From positions 265,151,798 to 265,215,797 of the forward strand of contig NC_134138.1 in NCBI RefSeq assembly GCF_033958435.1: a DNA stretch of 64,000 nt, read 5' to 3'. The DNA comes from Carettochelys insculpta. Taxonomy: Eukaryota > Chordata > Testudines > Carettochelyidae. Each line of letters starts with the position of its first letter. Within the stretch, counting starts at the first letter, position 1. Made by a program: the position numbers and the translations under genes. The notes beneath the pieces were generated by a model. The model was given only the letters and a program-made list of their open reading frames with translations. It did not search any database and was not told the DNA's origin. This document shows, piece after piece, positions 35,698 through 46,499 of the stretch.

Positions 35698-35822
35698 ATG
35701 CTGAGGCTTGCGTTTGACACTCATTTTGGACAAGGATGAATAACCACACTACATTCAAGGCAAAAGAGAACTGGTCCCTCTGGACATTGGGACAGCTGTA
35801 AAACTGTCAGGCACACAAAACA

Positions 35823-38440
35823 AAACAAGCAGTCAAGTAGCACTTTAAAGACTAGCAAAATAGTTTATTAGGTGAGCTTTCGTGGGACAGACCCACTTCT
35901 TCAGACTACAGCCAGACCAGAACAGACTCAATATTTAAGGCATAGAGAACCACAAACAGTAAACAAGGTTGACAAATCAGAAAAAAATTATCAAGGTGAG
36001 CAAATCAGAGAGCAGAGGGGCGGGGCGGGTGGGGGAGTCAAGAACTAGATTAAGCCAAGTATGCCAAACAGCCCCTATAATGTCCCAGAAAATTTGCATC
36101 CTGGTTCAAACCATATGTAAACATGTCGAATTTGAATATGAAAGAGAGTTCAGCAGCTTCTCTTTCTAAAGCAGGCTGAAAATTCTTCTTCAACAAGATG
36201 CAAACTCTTAAGTCATTAACAGAATGGCCCACTCCATTAAAATGTAGACTGACTGGTCTGTGGATCAGGAATGTTTTGATGTCTGTTTTGTGCCCATTAA
36301 CTCTTTGCCTGAGAGAGTTTGAAGTCTGTCCAATATACAAAGCAGCTGGGCATTGTTGGCACATGATGGTATACATGATGTTAGTTGAGGAAAATGAGAA
36401 TGTGCCCGTGATTCTGTGAATAACCTGGTTAGGTCCAGTGATGGGATCGCCAGAATAGATATGTGGACAAAGATGGCAGCGAGCTTTGTTGCAAGGAAAA
36501 GTCCCAGGACTGGTATTCCTGAGGTATAGACTGTGGCTATTGGGTAGAATCCTCATAAGGTTGGGAGGTTGTCTGTAGGAGAGAACAGGCATGTCACCCA
36601 GGGCCTTCTGGAGTGTGGCATCCTGTTTAAGGATAGGTTGTAGGTCTTTAATAATTCGTTGCAGTGGTCTGAGTTGGGGGCTGTAGGTGATGACCAGTGG
36701 TGTTCTGTTCTTGGCTTTTTTTGGGCCTATCTTGGAGTAGCTGGTCTCTGGGTATTCGTCTGGCCCTGTCGATTTGTTTTTTTACTTCTCCTGGTGGGTA
36801 ATTCAAGTTTATGAATATCTGGTAGAGATCTTGTAGTTTTTGGTCTCTGTCAGTTGGATCAGAGCAAATGTGATTGTACCTAAGGGCTTGACTGTAAACA
36901 ATGGATCTAGTCACATGTGCAGGATGGAAGCTAGAAGGGTGTAGGTAAGTATAGCGATCAGTGGGTTTCCACTACAGTGTGGTACCGATCAGGCCATCCT
37001 TGATTTGTACTGTAGTGTCCAGGAAATGTATCTCTTGCATGGAGTAATCAAGGCATAAGTCGATGGTGAGGTGCAGATTGTTCAAGTCTCTGTGGAATTC
37101 TTCTAGGGTCTCTATACCATGGGTCCAAATCATAAAGATGTCAGCAATGTATCTTAAGTAGAGGAGGAGTAATAGGGGACGAGAGCTCAGGAATCGTTGT
37201 TCCAGGTCAGCCATAAATATATTAGCATATTGTGGGGCCATGCGGGTGCCCATAGCAGTTCCACTAATCTGGAGATTGTCCCCAAATTGGAAATTATTAT
37301 GGGTAGAACAAAGTTGCAGAGGTCAGACACCAGATTGGCAGTGTTGCTACCAGGGATGGTATTCCTGACTGCTTGTAATCCATCCTTGCGTGGAATATTA
37401 GTGTACAGAGCCTCTACATCCATAGTGGCAAGGATGGCATTGTCAGGAACTTTTCTGATGTTTTATAATTTCCTCAGGAAGTCAGTGGTATCTCACAGAT
37501 AGCTGGGAGTGTTGGTGGCATAGGCTTTGAGAAGGGAGTCGACGTAACTGGATAGTCCGGTGGTGAGGGTGCCAATGCCTGAAATGACAGGGCGTCCAGG
37601 GTTTCCAGGTTTGTGGATTTTGGGAAGTAAATAGAATAAGCCAGGCTGCGGCTCAGATGGTGTGTCTGAGTGAAAAAGGTCCCAGGTAGCAGCAGGGAGT
37701 TCCTTAAGTAGTTGTTGTAATTTCCTTTGGAATTCCAAAGTGGGATCAGCAGAGAGAGGTCTGTAAAATGTGGAGTTTGAGAGTTGTCTGGATGCCTCCT
37801 GTTCATAGTCTGATTTATTCATGATGACAACAGCACTCCCTTTGTCAGCTGGTTTGATTATAATGTCTGGGTTATTTTTGAGACTGTGGACAGCATAGCA
37901 TTCAGCATAGTTGAGATTGTATCTCATTTGGCATTGTTTGTGTATAATGTCAGCCTGAGCATGGTTGCGGAAGCATTGTAAGTAGGAATCCAGGCTTTCA
38001 CTATGACCCTCAGGGGGAGTTCACATAGAGTTTTTCTTCTTTTTTTGTTGATGGTGGGTTGAGAGAGTCAGACTGTTATTCATAGGTGTACTGGAAAAAT
38101 TCCTTTAGATGGAGGTGGCAAAAGAAGGCTTCAAGGTCACCACAGAATTGTATTAAGTTCATGGAGGAAGTAGGGCAGAAGGAAAGATTCCAGGATAAGG
38201 CAGACTCTTCTGCTGAGCAGAGTTGGTAGCTGGAAAGGTTAACAATATTGTTAGTTGAGCTGTCGTTATTGTAGTTGAAGTATCCTGAGGTATGAAGAAA
38301 TGTAGAAAATTTATTCGCTTTTCTTTTTTGTGGAAAGTGGAAGCGGTACTCATCCTCAGTGTCACCACTTAAATCACCCAGAATCAATAGTCTGAAGGAC
38401 TCCAGAGGAAGAAGCTCATTAAGCTCAAGTTCCTTGGCGT
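35823..38440 (-). mobile_element. Long Penelope-like element (antisense)
   Basis: About 2.6 kb with the 3' end at the low coordinate (AAGCAGTCAAGTAGCACTTT, GGACAGACCCACTTCTTCAG at 35825-35905) and coding relics for RT and a GIY-YIG endonuclease on the minus strand. It is the longest PLE in the window and defines the family of the tails at 18.2-18.8, 22.1 and 47.7 kb. 5' truncated near 38440, next to the MITE at 38463. Possibly of the vertebrate Neptune type; this is a guess. Confidence 0.85.
36050..38387 (-). pseudogene. Penelope-like RT with GIY-YIG endonuclease, broken
   Basis: Reading on the minus strand: an N-terminal region NLSSYQLCSAEESALSWNL (about 38260); the RT start DIIIKPADKGSAVVIMNKSD and YLLPKIHKPGNPGRPVISGI (about 37865-37565); MDVEALYTNIPRKDG (37423); GTRMAPQYANIFMADLEQRF (37253); then YLRYIADIFMIWTHG (about 37165), where the usual Asp-Asp reads Ala-Asp. 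A thumb-like block DRDQKLQDLYQIFINLNYPP follows (36850). Last are a Cys/His cluster (CNKARCHLCPH) and the endonuclease YTIMCQQCPAALYIGQTSNS with LRQRVNGHKTD (36440-36310). Breaks: a TGA near 37493, a TAA about 37470, and a frameshift near 37285. Penelope proteins couple such an endonuclease to RT for insertion. Confidence 0.85.
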
Positions 38441-38462
38441 ATTGAGGTGGACAGCAAACTAA

Positions 38463-39176
38463 GGCTACGTCTGCACATGCATGCTACATCGAAATAGCTT
38501 ATTTCGTTGTAGCGACATTGAAATAAGCTATTTCGATGAATAGCGTCTACACGTCCTCCAGGGCTGGTGCCGTCGACGTTCAACGTCGACGTTGGGCAGC
38601 ACCACATCAAAATAGGCGCTGAGAGGGAACGTCTACACACCAAAGTAGCACACATTGAAATAAGGGTGACAGGAACAGCTGCAGACAGAGTCACAGGGCG
38701 GACTCAACAGCAAGCCGCTCCCTTAAAGGGCCCCTCCCAGACACACTTGCACTAAACACCACAAGATCCACAGAGCCAACAACTAGTTGCAGACCCTGTG
38801 CATTCAGCATGGATCCCCAGCTGCAGCAGCAGCAGCAACCAGAAGCCCTGGGCTAAGGGCTGCTGGACACAGTGACCACAGAGCCCCGCAGAGGCTGGAG
38901 AGAGATCATCTCTCAACCCCTCAGCTGATGGCAGCCATGGAGGACCCCGCTATTTCGATGTTGTGGGACGCGGATCGTCTACACGTTCCCTACTTCGACG
39001 TTCAACGTCGAAGTAGGGCGCTATTCCCATCCCCTCATGGGGTTAGCGACTTTGACGTCTCGCCGCCTAACGTCGAAGTTAACTTCGAAATAGCACCCAA
39101 CACGTGTAGCCGTGACGGGCGCTATTTCGAAGTTGGCGCCGCTACTTCGAAGTAGCGTGCACGTGTAGATGCGGCT
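38463..39176 (+). mobile_element. 0.7-kb Harbinger MITE, reference copy
   Basis: A complete 714-bp copy: GGCTACGTCTGCACATGC on the left, GCACGTGTAGATGCGGCT on the right, perfect TAA duplications (38460-38462 and 39177-39179). Left third: terminal region, TTAAAGGG block and a 15-codon frame MDPQLQQQQQPEALG (38809-38853) ending in TAA. Right part: the region upstream of the Myb-like gene and the right terminus. It is thus a two-gene Harbinger with almost all coding DNA removed. Subterminal parts hold many TTCGAA, CGACGT and CGTCGAAG motifs. Confidence 0.92.
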
Positions 39177-39179
39177 TAA

Positions 39180-40430
39180 CTGAGCTTACAATTCTCACGA
39201 GATCTTGGGCTCTTGGGTCAGATGTCCAAAGTGCCCAAAACCTGAATTTGTGGCAGTTTTACAGAAAGGTTTTGTAGGTAAATGGGAAAGGTTTTGGTTT
39301 ATCTCATCAATGAGAAATCAATGGATTTCTTTAGTCCAAAAGAGATCATTATGATCATGTAGTCTGACCTACACAGTCCTAACACAGGACAAAGAACTCC
39401 AGCCAATAAGTTTTTAATCAGTGACAGAATTTCTGCTTGAGTTATAGCATACCTGTAAAAAATATATCCTAATGGCCTAAAGGGAGAATCAGCTGCTAGC
39501 ATGAGTTGACACATACTTCAAAAGATGGCAAAAAGTTGAGGTTCAGATGACCATATTTCTTCTGAGTGCAAAGAACTGAGGTCAAATGTAGGACTCTAAG
39601 TAGAAGAACTAAGTGCATGCATAAAGAGTTGGTGTATCTGGGCCATACTCACTGTTCTAAAGCTTTGCCTAGGAATCAAATCCACTGCATTCTGAATGAT
39701 TTAGGTCACCTAGGGCCTGATTCTCCCCTCCCAGCTTGAACCTGGTATAACTCCATTGAAGTTACAGCTGACTTACACTAACTTAAGTGAGAAGAGAACC
39801 AACTCTTATCTTTTTCATCCTCTGCAGGATTATTTCCTGTCTCAGCCGGCATCCTCCTTGGGGTGTCCTTCCATTGCTTTTCACTTTTTTCATGTCATTC
39901 CATGCTCCCAATAATTGTGTTTCACAATTTCATAGAAAAGGAAAATGGCTTGTTGTTGAGGATGAAAAATAGAGTCACCCCTATTGTACATGCTAACAGC
40001 AAGAAGGCTTAGGCAGAATTAATGACTGATGAAATTACAGTAAACTGAGAAAAGGGTAATGAGCTCCATGTAGGCTTGCATTGTGCTGCCCATGTTCCAT
40101 TATCAGCTAAAATCACTTTCTTTAAATATCTAGATTAAAATAATGTCATGTGAACTGAAACTAATGAAAACATCCTCTTAATTACTAAGAGAGTGCAAAG
40201 CAATTTGGACATTTGAATTCCTCCTGAGAGCCTATTCCCTTTGGAAGTAACAAAGGAATCTCACCTCTCTTCTACAACAGCAGATGCTAAATCACAGTAT
40301 GAAGAAGTATCCTAGACTGTGAGTGACCTTAAAAACCCTAATGCCTTCAAATCAATTTTGGAGCTCATTGTGAAGAACTATCAGCCTGTATCTCAGCAAC
40401 TAACAATGGCTTTTCAGGACATCAAAGACC
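39180..40430. other. Intergenic DNA with small repeat fragments
   Basis: About 39345-39440 (GATCATGTAGTCTGACCTACA, minus a base, then CACAGTCCTAACACAGGAC) resembles an antisense LINE 3' end common in turtles. About 39705-39800 (GGGCCTGATTCTCCCCTCCC, AACTCCATTGAAGTTACAGC) resembles a common short palindromic amniote repeat. Nothing else is recognised. Confidence 0.4.
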
Positions 40431-40439
40431 AATTATCTG

Positions 40440-40640
40440 TGGGCCTGGACAAGCACCATTCCCACACTCATGCTTCTGGGCCTCTCCTCAACATTTGACC
40501 CAGCTATGGAATTGTGCTGTCCTGCCTCAGAGACTGGATCATACTTAGTGAGCTCCCACTAAGATGGCTTCTGTCTTTCCTCTTAGGCCCAACCAGAGTC
40601 ATGCGGAGAGTGGGAGTCACAGAGCAGGGCACAAACCTCA
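40440..40640 (+). mobile_element. L2/Rex-like LINE RT fragment
   Basis: The sequence decodes, with frameshifts, to an RT palm fragment. GGGCCTCTCCTCAACATTTG resembles a LLDLSSAFD-type motif A region. The frame at 40514 gives LSCLRDWIILSELPLRWLLS, like the LLSRLRDWIGLSGTALSWFxS block of L2 and Rex-type LINEs. Isolated and short. Confidence 0.45.
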
Positions 40641-40764
40641 ATCCGCCTCAGTACCTGACTCTCCATGTTGTTATTAGGCTATCATCAAGCCATCAGTCAC
40701 CTTTAAATCTCCTAAGAGAAGAAACACACACTCTTTTACTGATCCTCATTTTCAGTTTTTCCAT

Positions 40765-40790
40765 CATGATGATGACGATGATGATGCTTT
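40765..40790. repeat. Simple (ATG)n repeat
   Basis: CATGATGATGACGATGATGA followed by TGC: a short trinucleotide microsatellite with one interruption. Confidence 0.85.
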
Positions 40791-41270
40791 TTCTGCCTCC
40801 CTCACTGCAGTATTACAAAAATGAGTTACTTAATATCTGTGCAGAGCACTGAACACGTAAAGCACTATATAAACACTAAGGCTGTGGTCACACTAGGGAG
40901 TGACATCGAAATGGCTTATCCCTATCCATTATTTTGAAATAAGCTATTTCAAAATAGGTGCTATGGAAGCGACTTCACACAAAATGCAGATTGATGATGC
41001 GATCCGCAATATCAAAATGACTCCCAGTTATTTCAAAATGGAGCGGCTACACTGCCACAGCTTCATTTCGAAATAACAGGGCAGGAAATGGTGAGGGAAG
41101 GGTCAAATGGCCGACAAGCCCTTCCTGGAGCAAGGGCGAGCCAACGCCTTAAACGACCCCTCCCAAACACATCCCCCGTGCACATGCTGAGGACCCTGGC
41201 TGCTTGCAGCACGTGACCTCCAGCACAGCACTTGGCAGAGCCTTGGTTAGCTGCCACACCACTGCCTGCC

Positions 41271-42225
41271 ATGGACCCGCAGCACTTCACTGACAGGGAC
41301 ATCTTGGACATCACAGCCAGCCTGATGGCCATCCTGACAACATGCCATATGAGGCTATGTGCTGCCCAACATACAGCCAACTTCCTGCAGTCTCCCCCCA
41401 TGGTGCATCTGGAGCAGCCCCTGTTCCAGCCCTGCCATTGACTCTGGCCGTACCCCACCAGTGGGGAATGGTGGGATGACATCGTCCTCAGAGAGTGAGA
41501 CAATGACCAGTGGCTCCGCAACTTCTGGATGACTCGGGCCACCTTCCAAAAGCTGGGATTCCCCAGTTGCATCAGTACATTGGACAGCACCCACATCACC
41601 ATCTTGGCCCCACCCCATGGCTGGGGACTATACATCAACCGAAAGGGCTACCACTCCGTTGTCCTCCATGCCCTCGCCGATACCCGAGGACATTTCACAG
41701 ACATCTGTGTGAGCTGGCCGGGCAGGGCCCAGGATGCCTGTGTCCTGCGGAACTTGTGGTTCGGCTGCAGGATGGCAGAGGGCACCTATATCCCCCCCAC
41801 GGGAGCTGCCAGTGGGGGACATGACCATGCCCCCGTGCATCATTGCCAATGCTGCCTACCCACTCCAGGCCAGGCTAATGTGCCCCTACATGGGACACAC
41901 CAGTGAGAGCCAGGACCTCTTCAATGCCCGCCTCAACCACGCCAGGAGCACCGTGGAGCGGGCATTCGGCCGTCTGAAGGCGCATTTCAGGTGCCTCCTG
42001 ATGCACTTGGCGGTAGGCCTGCCCAGCGTGCCCACAGTTGTGGGTGCCTGCTGTGCACTGTACAACCTTGTGGAGAGCAAGCAGGAGCTCTTTGTGGCAC
42101 ACTGGGCAGCCGAGGCCGTGCCACACTACGAGCAGCCAGATGCAGTCCCATGTCGCCAGGTGCACCAGGACAGGGTGCACTTGCGGGAGGCCCTCTGGGA
42201 GACCTTTGCCTGGGGGCCCCCATGA
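41271..42225 (+). pseudogene. Harbinger transposase, second family, internally deleted
   Basis: Starts MDPQHFTDRDILDITASLMA at 41271. In-frame TGA codons lie at 41439-41441 and near 41496. WLRNFWMTRATFQKL follows and joins directly to GFPSCISTLDSTHITI. Compared with the copy at 4088-6933, about 95 residues and the intron are missing between those blocks. The first Asp block reads LDSTHITI rather than LDGTHIPI. The frame continues through GYHSVVLHALADTRGHFTDI and SWPGRAQDACVLRNLWFG to a C-run near 41798, where one extra base shifts the frame. After that come PRELPVGDMTMPPCIIANAA, then YPLQARLMCPY and STVERAFGRLKAHFRCLL, with a stop at 42223-42225. The Asp of the ADAAYPL block reads Asn (ANAAYPL), so a catalytic residue is lost. 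Confidence 0.85.
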
Positions 42226-42326
42226 CCTGACTGGCTCACTTCATGCTACCCTCCCCTGTTCTCGTCCCTGCCCCACCAGCACCCCCACTGCCATCCCCAC
42301 CCGAGGCAGGACACATATCACAGTTA

Positions 42327-42332
42327 AATAAA
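42327..42332 (+). terminator. Poly(A) signal of the second-family transposase
   Basis: AATAAA lies 102 bp after the transposase stop at 42223-42225, before a G-rich spacer, matching the arrangement at 7054-7059. Confidence 0.55.
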
Positions 42333-42681
42333 TTCAACTGCTATTTTTGGAACACAAAGAATGTGTAACTATTTATGGGGGGCGGGGGGCAGGGGTGAAC
42401 TATTTACATGGGGGGCGGGGGTGAACTATATACAAGGGGAGGTGGGGAGCCTCAATCCTCTGTCGGAGTGGCTGGTCGGGAGCCACGACGGCCCCTGGAG
42501 CCATGACCGCCCCGAGTCCGGGGAACACGGCTAGGCCAGGATAGGGCAGGTGGAATAGAGAGGTAGGGCTGGACCGGGATATCTGGGGGCTCGGACTCGT
42601 GGGGAGGAAGGGGAGGAGCCATGGATGGGCAGGGCTTGCCCGGACACAGCCAGCGTGCCAGCTCCCGCCACTCAGCTGGGG

Positions 42682-44098
42682 TCATGTCGGCTGGGAGCAG
42701 AGCTGCAAGAGCTGGGGGGTGGAAGGGGCATGGGGGGGCTGGGGAAGAGGGGGAGCTGAGGAAAAGGAGGGTTGTGGGGAGGAGGGGGAGGCTGGGGCAG
42801 AGAGGGGGCCGGGGAAGAGGAGGGGACCTGGGAGGAAGCAGGGGGCTGAGGCAGAGGGGAGTGCTGTGGGAAAGGCCATCCACGGAGCGGGCGGCTGGGC
42901 CAGGCAGTTGGCGATGGCCTGGATCAGGGTGTCGCGATAGCTGGTCACCTGGTCCCAGGCCACTGCTCCATGGAGAGCCATTCCCACAGCAAGCAGTTCT
43001 GCTCCCGCCATGCAGCCATGTGGGCTGCTGCCAGATCATCTGCCTAACTGTGGCAGTGGCTCCTCCCACCACAGCACCTGGTCCAGGGAGGCGTCACCCC
43101 TTCACCCTCATCTGTTGCTGCGGGGCTCCTGGGCATGGCCAAGGGACTGGGGTGGCTGGCAGATGCCGACGCTGTGAAGACATAAGGTGAGAGGGTGGTG
43201 CCCTATCAGTCATGAGCCCAGGTACAGTGGCCCAGCAGGCGGGTGGCCCATCTTCTGTGGGGTCCATCAATGTGGGGCCATTAGAGTTGCTGCGCCAGCC
43301 CTCCTGGGCTTCTGACCCTCATGGCAGCCCATGGCCCTATGTGGGCCCCACCCAGCAGCGGTGACAGCTATCCACGGGTCCCTGGCCCATGGCCGTGTGC
43401 CCAGGCCCGTACCAGCTGCATCAGTGACCGCCCCCTCCCCCGCATGACCAGGGCACCCCACGCCCAGTCCTACCTGTGGGTTCCTCAGGTGGTTCAGGGG
43501 AGGCCCAGGTGGAAGTAGCCCAGCTAGGGCCCTCGGGGAGCTTGGCAATGCACAGCAGTCCCTTGGTCCTGCTGTCGCTGTCCCCGGTGCCAGCAGGTAC
43601 GTCAGGGCCTGGGGAGCGGGGGTATCGAGGGTCCTCGCTGGGGCTCCTCACCCTGCCCCTCCAGCTCTGCCATATCCAGGGTCTCTTCGAATGGTGCAGC
43701 CTCCCTGGGTCCCAGCAGCTGGTGGAACTCCCTGACGTAGGGGCAGGTGGCCAGCGCTGCCCCTGACTGTCTGGCTGAGTCCCTTGCTCGGGCATAGCCC
43801 TGCCAGAGCTTCTTCACTTTGGAGCAGACCTGGTCAGGGGTCCAGAGGGGGTGGCCCCTTGCAGCAAGGTAGCTGGCAAAGCAGGCGAAAGCATCTGCAT
43901 TTCTCTTCTGCCCCTCCGTCCTGAGCAGGATGTCCTCGTCCCCCCAGACAGGCAGCAGGTCCCAGACTTCAGCTTCCAGCCTGAGGACCCCCCCGTCCTC
44001 TTTGGGGGCAGCCCAGGGTCCTGGGAGCCCTGCCACCTGGACCCCTTGGCTCTATGGGGATCCTGGGGTTCTTGGCTGCTGCCCATCAGTCTGGCCAC
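42682..44098 (-). pseudogene. Myb/SANT-like protein, second Harbinger family
   Basis: The N-terminal region begins at 44098 (MARLMGSSQEPQDPHRAKG). A probable frameshift near 44020 moves to the frame with WAAPKEDGGVLRLEAEVWDL, LPVWGDEDILLRTEGQKR, NADAFACFASYLAARGH, TPDQVCSKVKKLWQGYARAR and CPYVREFHQLLG, which covers the Myb-like domain and stops at 43602. A probable C-terminal exon lies about 43011-42880 (VAWDQVTSYRDTLIQAIANC), analogous to the WVAWEDFMGVFWDIAGSIQE segment of the first family. The proline-rich sequence after it is low complexity. The exon structure is inferred. Confidence 0.65.
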
Positions 44099-44814
44099 AG
44101 TGGGGTGCTAGGGGGTGCTAGGGAGTGTTGTCTGGCCACCTCATGCTCCTATGTCTGCCAGCACACTCTCAGCCTCCTGCATGGGGTTTCTGTGTCACTG
44201 CAGCTTCAAGGCACCCGCAGCTGACAGCCATAGAGCTCTGGCTGCTGGTGGGAGGGGCCAGCTCTGTGGAGGACTTTTAATATTGAAATCGCAGCCAGGG
44301 AGCAGCTACACACATTTAATTTCAAAATTAACATCGAAAGGAGGCGTTATTCCCAACACGGGAGTGGAATAACGATCTCGAAATAAACGCCTTTTAATTT
44401 CAAAATTAACTTTGAAATAAGCAGCTGTTGTGTAGTCGCTCTCCAGCTCATTTCGACATTGCCCCTCATTTCGTAATAATTTTTGAAATGAGCTGCTAGT
44501 GCGGCCACAGCCAAAGCATTATTAGTCTAATCTATGTCTGCTGTATTATGGGGCAGGTCCTCAGTTGCGGATGCTCTCACATAGCTCCACTGTCTTCAGT
44601 GCAGTAGGGTTAATTTACACTGGATAAAGATCTAGCCCGCTGACTTAATTTCACCCTATAGACCCTTAACATTTGTGACCATGGATCCTGAGTTCACACG
44701 GACTCCACTGGATGCAAGAGAAAAAAAGTTGTTGCATTTATGGTGCGACTGTGTCCTGGGTTTTACAGACACCACTTGTTCTTTGCTATGAGAACCGGGT
44801 CCTACAGATTTATT

Positions 44815-45252
44815 GGCTGGGTCTACATGAGCCGCTTCCTTTCGGAAGGGGCATGTTAATGAGTGGGTTTGAAAGATGCTAATGAGGTGCTTCCATGAAT
44901 ATGCAGCACCTCATTAGCATAATGGCAGCCACAGAGATTCGAAAGCGCGGCTTTTCAAATCGCACGCTGTCCATGGAGACAGGGACCTTCCAAATGGACC
45001 CCCCCAGTTTTCGAAAGCCCCTTCTTCCTAACACCAGATAGGAAGAAGGGGCTTTCGAAAACTGGGGGGTCCTTTCGGAAGGTCCCCGTCTCCACGGGCG
45101 GCGAACAATTCGAAAAGCTGCACTTTGAATCACTACAGCTGCCATTATGCTAATGAGATGCTGCATATTCATGGCAGCACCTCATTAGCATCTTACGAAC
45201 CCTCTCATTAACATGCCCCTTCTGAAAGTAAGGGGCTCGTGTAGACACAGGG
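44815..45252. mobile_element. Palindromic Harbinger-type MITE
   Basis: Begins GGCTGGGTCTACATGAGCC and ends GGCTCGTGTAGACACAGGG, with perfect ATT duplications (44812-44814 and 45253-45255). Near-complete inverted repeat: GCACCTCATTAGCATAATGG at 44916 faces its complement at 45143, and GAAGAAGGGGCTTTCGAAAA sits at the dyad. Confidence 0.88.
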
Positions 45253-45418
45253 ATTATGAACAAGGTAATAAAGTATGACACTAATTCTACCTGGTAAATC
45301 CTTGTTTTGTCAGGAAGAGCACTTTCCCAGGAGCTAATTTTTGCTGCATACTAACTCAGTTATTGTATAGATCTGCACCTCAAGTACATCCAAAACAAAT
45401 ACATCCAAACAACACTTA

Positions 45419-45854
45419 GGCTATGTCTACACTAGCCCCAAACTTCGAAATGGCCATGTAAACAGCCATTTTGAAGTTTACTAATGAAGCGCTGAAATAC
45501 ATATTCAGCACCTTATTAGCATGCGGGCGGCCACGGCACTTCGAAATTGCCGCGGCTCGCCTCTGCGCAGCTCATCCTGATGGGGCTCCTTTTCAAAAGG
45601 ACCCCGCCTACTTCGAAGTCCCCTTATTCCTGTGAGCAGATGGGAATAAGGGGACTTCGAAGTAGGCGGGGTCCTTTTGAAAAGGAGCCCCGTCTGGACG
45701 AGATGCGCGGCAGCAAGCCATGTCAATTTCAAAGTGCCACGGCTGCCTGCACGCTAATGAGGTGCTGAATATGTATTTCAGTGCTTCATTAGTAAATTTC
45801 GAAATGGCCATTTACATGGTCATTTCGAAGTTTCGGGCTAGTGTAGACACGGCC
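45419..45854. mobile_element. Palindromic Harbinger-type MITE
   Basis: Begins GGCTATGTCTACACTAGCCC and ends GGGCTAGTGTAGACACGGCC, with perfect TTA duplications (45416-45418 and 45855-45857). Both arms carry AACTTCGAAATGGCCATG and a central TTCGAAGTCCCCTTATTCC. Sister of 50689-51124. Confidence 0.92.
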
Positions 45855-45857
45855 TTA

Positions 45858-46499
45858 GAGATACCACAAGAAAAATCAGAATTCTGCCTGGTGGGCAGGC
45901 TCATAAGGTGCTTCTGTGAATTTTTTTATTTCGCATCTTTCCATTTTAAAATGTGTCTTCAATTTTTATTCTAAAATCTTGGCATTGGGATTCATAAATG
46001 AATTAACTGACCAATTCACTGCTTCAGTGTAGCAGAGCCTAACCTAAGGCTATAATGTATTGAAACAGAGTCACTCTAAGGCCATGGTCTCTTACACAAA
46101 AGAAATAATATAATAATAATAATGCATCAATACAGAAAACAAGGAATTTAGAATAGGCTTTATAGTCTTACTTCATAACAGTAGTGCAGCAAACTCCAGC
46201 AAGCCACATATTAGTCTTATGCTTGCTTGTTGCTCTTCTGTTTTTCAATTGGCTATTTTTGGACATGTAGATTTGTGTCAGAATCGTGAAGGTCTGTAGT
46301 GAGAAAGTACATCAGTTTATTTCTTAAAACTGCAAGAATGCTACAAATGTCCCAAACTTTTTTGTTCTTTTCCTTAAGAAGTGTCTTGGATCGTTTTGTG
46401 CTCAGATGATTGTTAAGTGGTTGGGTCTGATATGGAAAGAAACAGCACAAAAATGAACTCTAAGTGACTTTTTCCAGGAGAAAAGGTTTTACAATAGAT
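45858..46499. other. No recognisable feature
   Basis: AT-rich intergenic sequence with a short AATAAT run near 46106. No gene or element end. Confidence 0.45.

Larger units (their letters stand above)
40880..44512 (+). mobile_element. Second PIF/Harbinger family, two genes
   Basis: A 3.6-kb element with terminal repeats GGCTGTGGTCACACTAG on the left and CTAGTGCGGCCACAGCC on the right. It is flanked by TAA (40877-40879) and AAA (44513-44515), a 3-bp duplication with one change. The ends differ from the GGCTACGTCTACAC family, but the gene order is the same: transposase on plus, Myb-like gene on minus, convergent. Subterminal sequence is rich in ATTTCGAAAT and TTTCAAAAT. Confidence 0.85.

Noticed and set aside
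42452..43072. 206-codon minus-strand Pro-rich frame
   Set aside because: Low-complexity frame over a G/C-rich spacer; the likely protein frame in this region is the neighbouring one with VAWDQVTSYRDTLIQAIANC.
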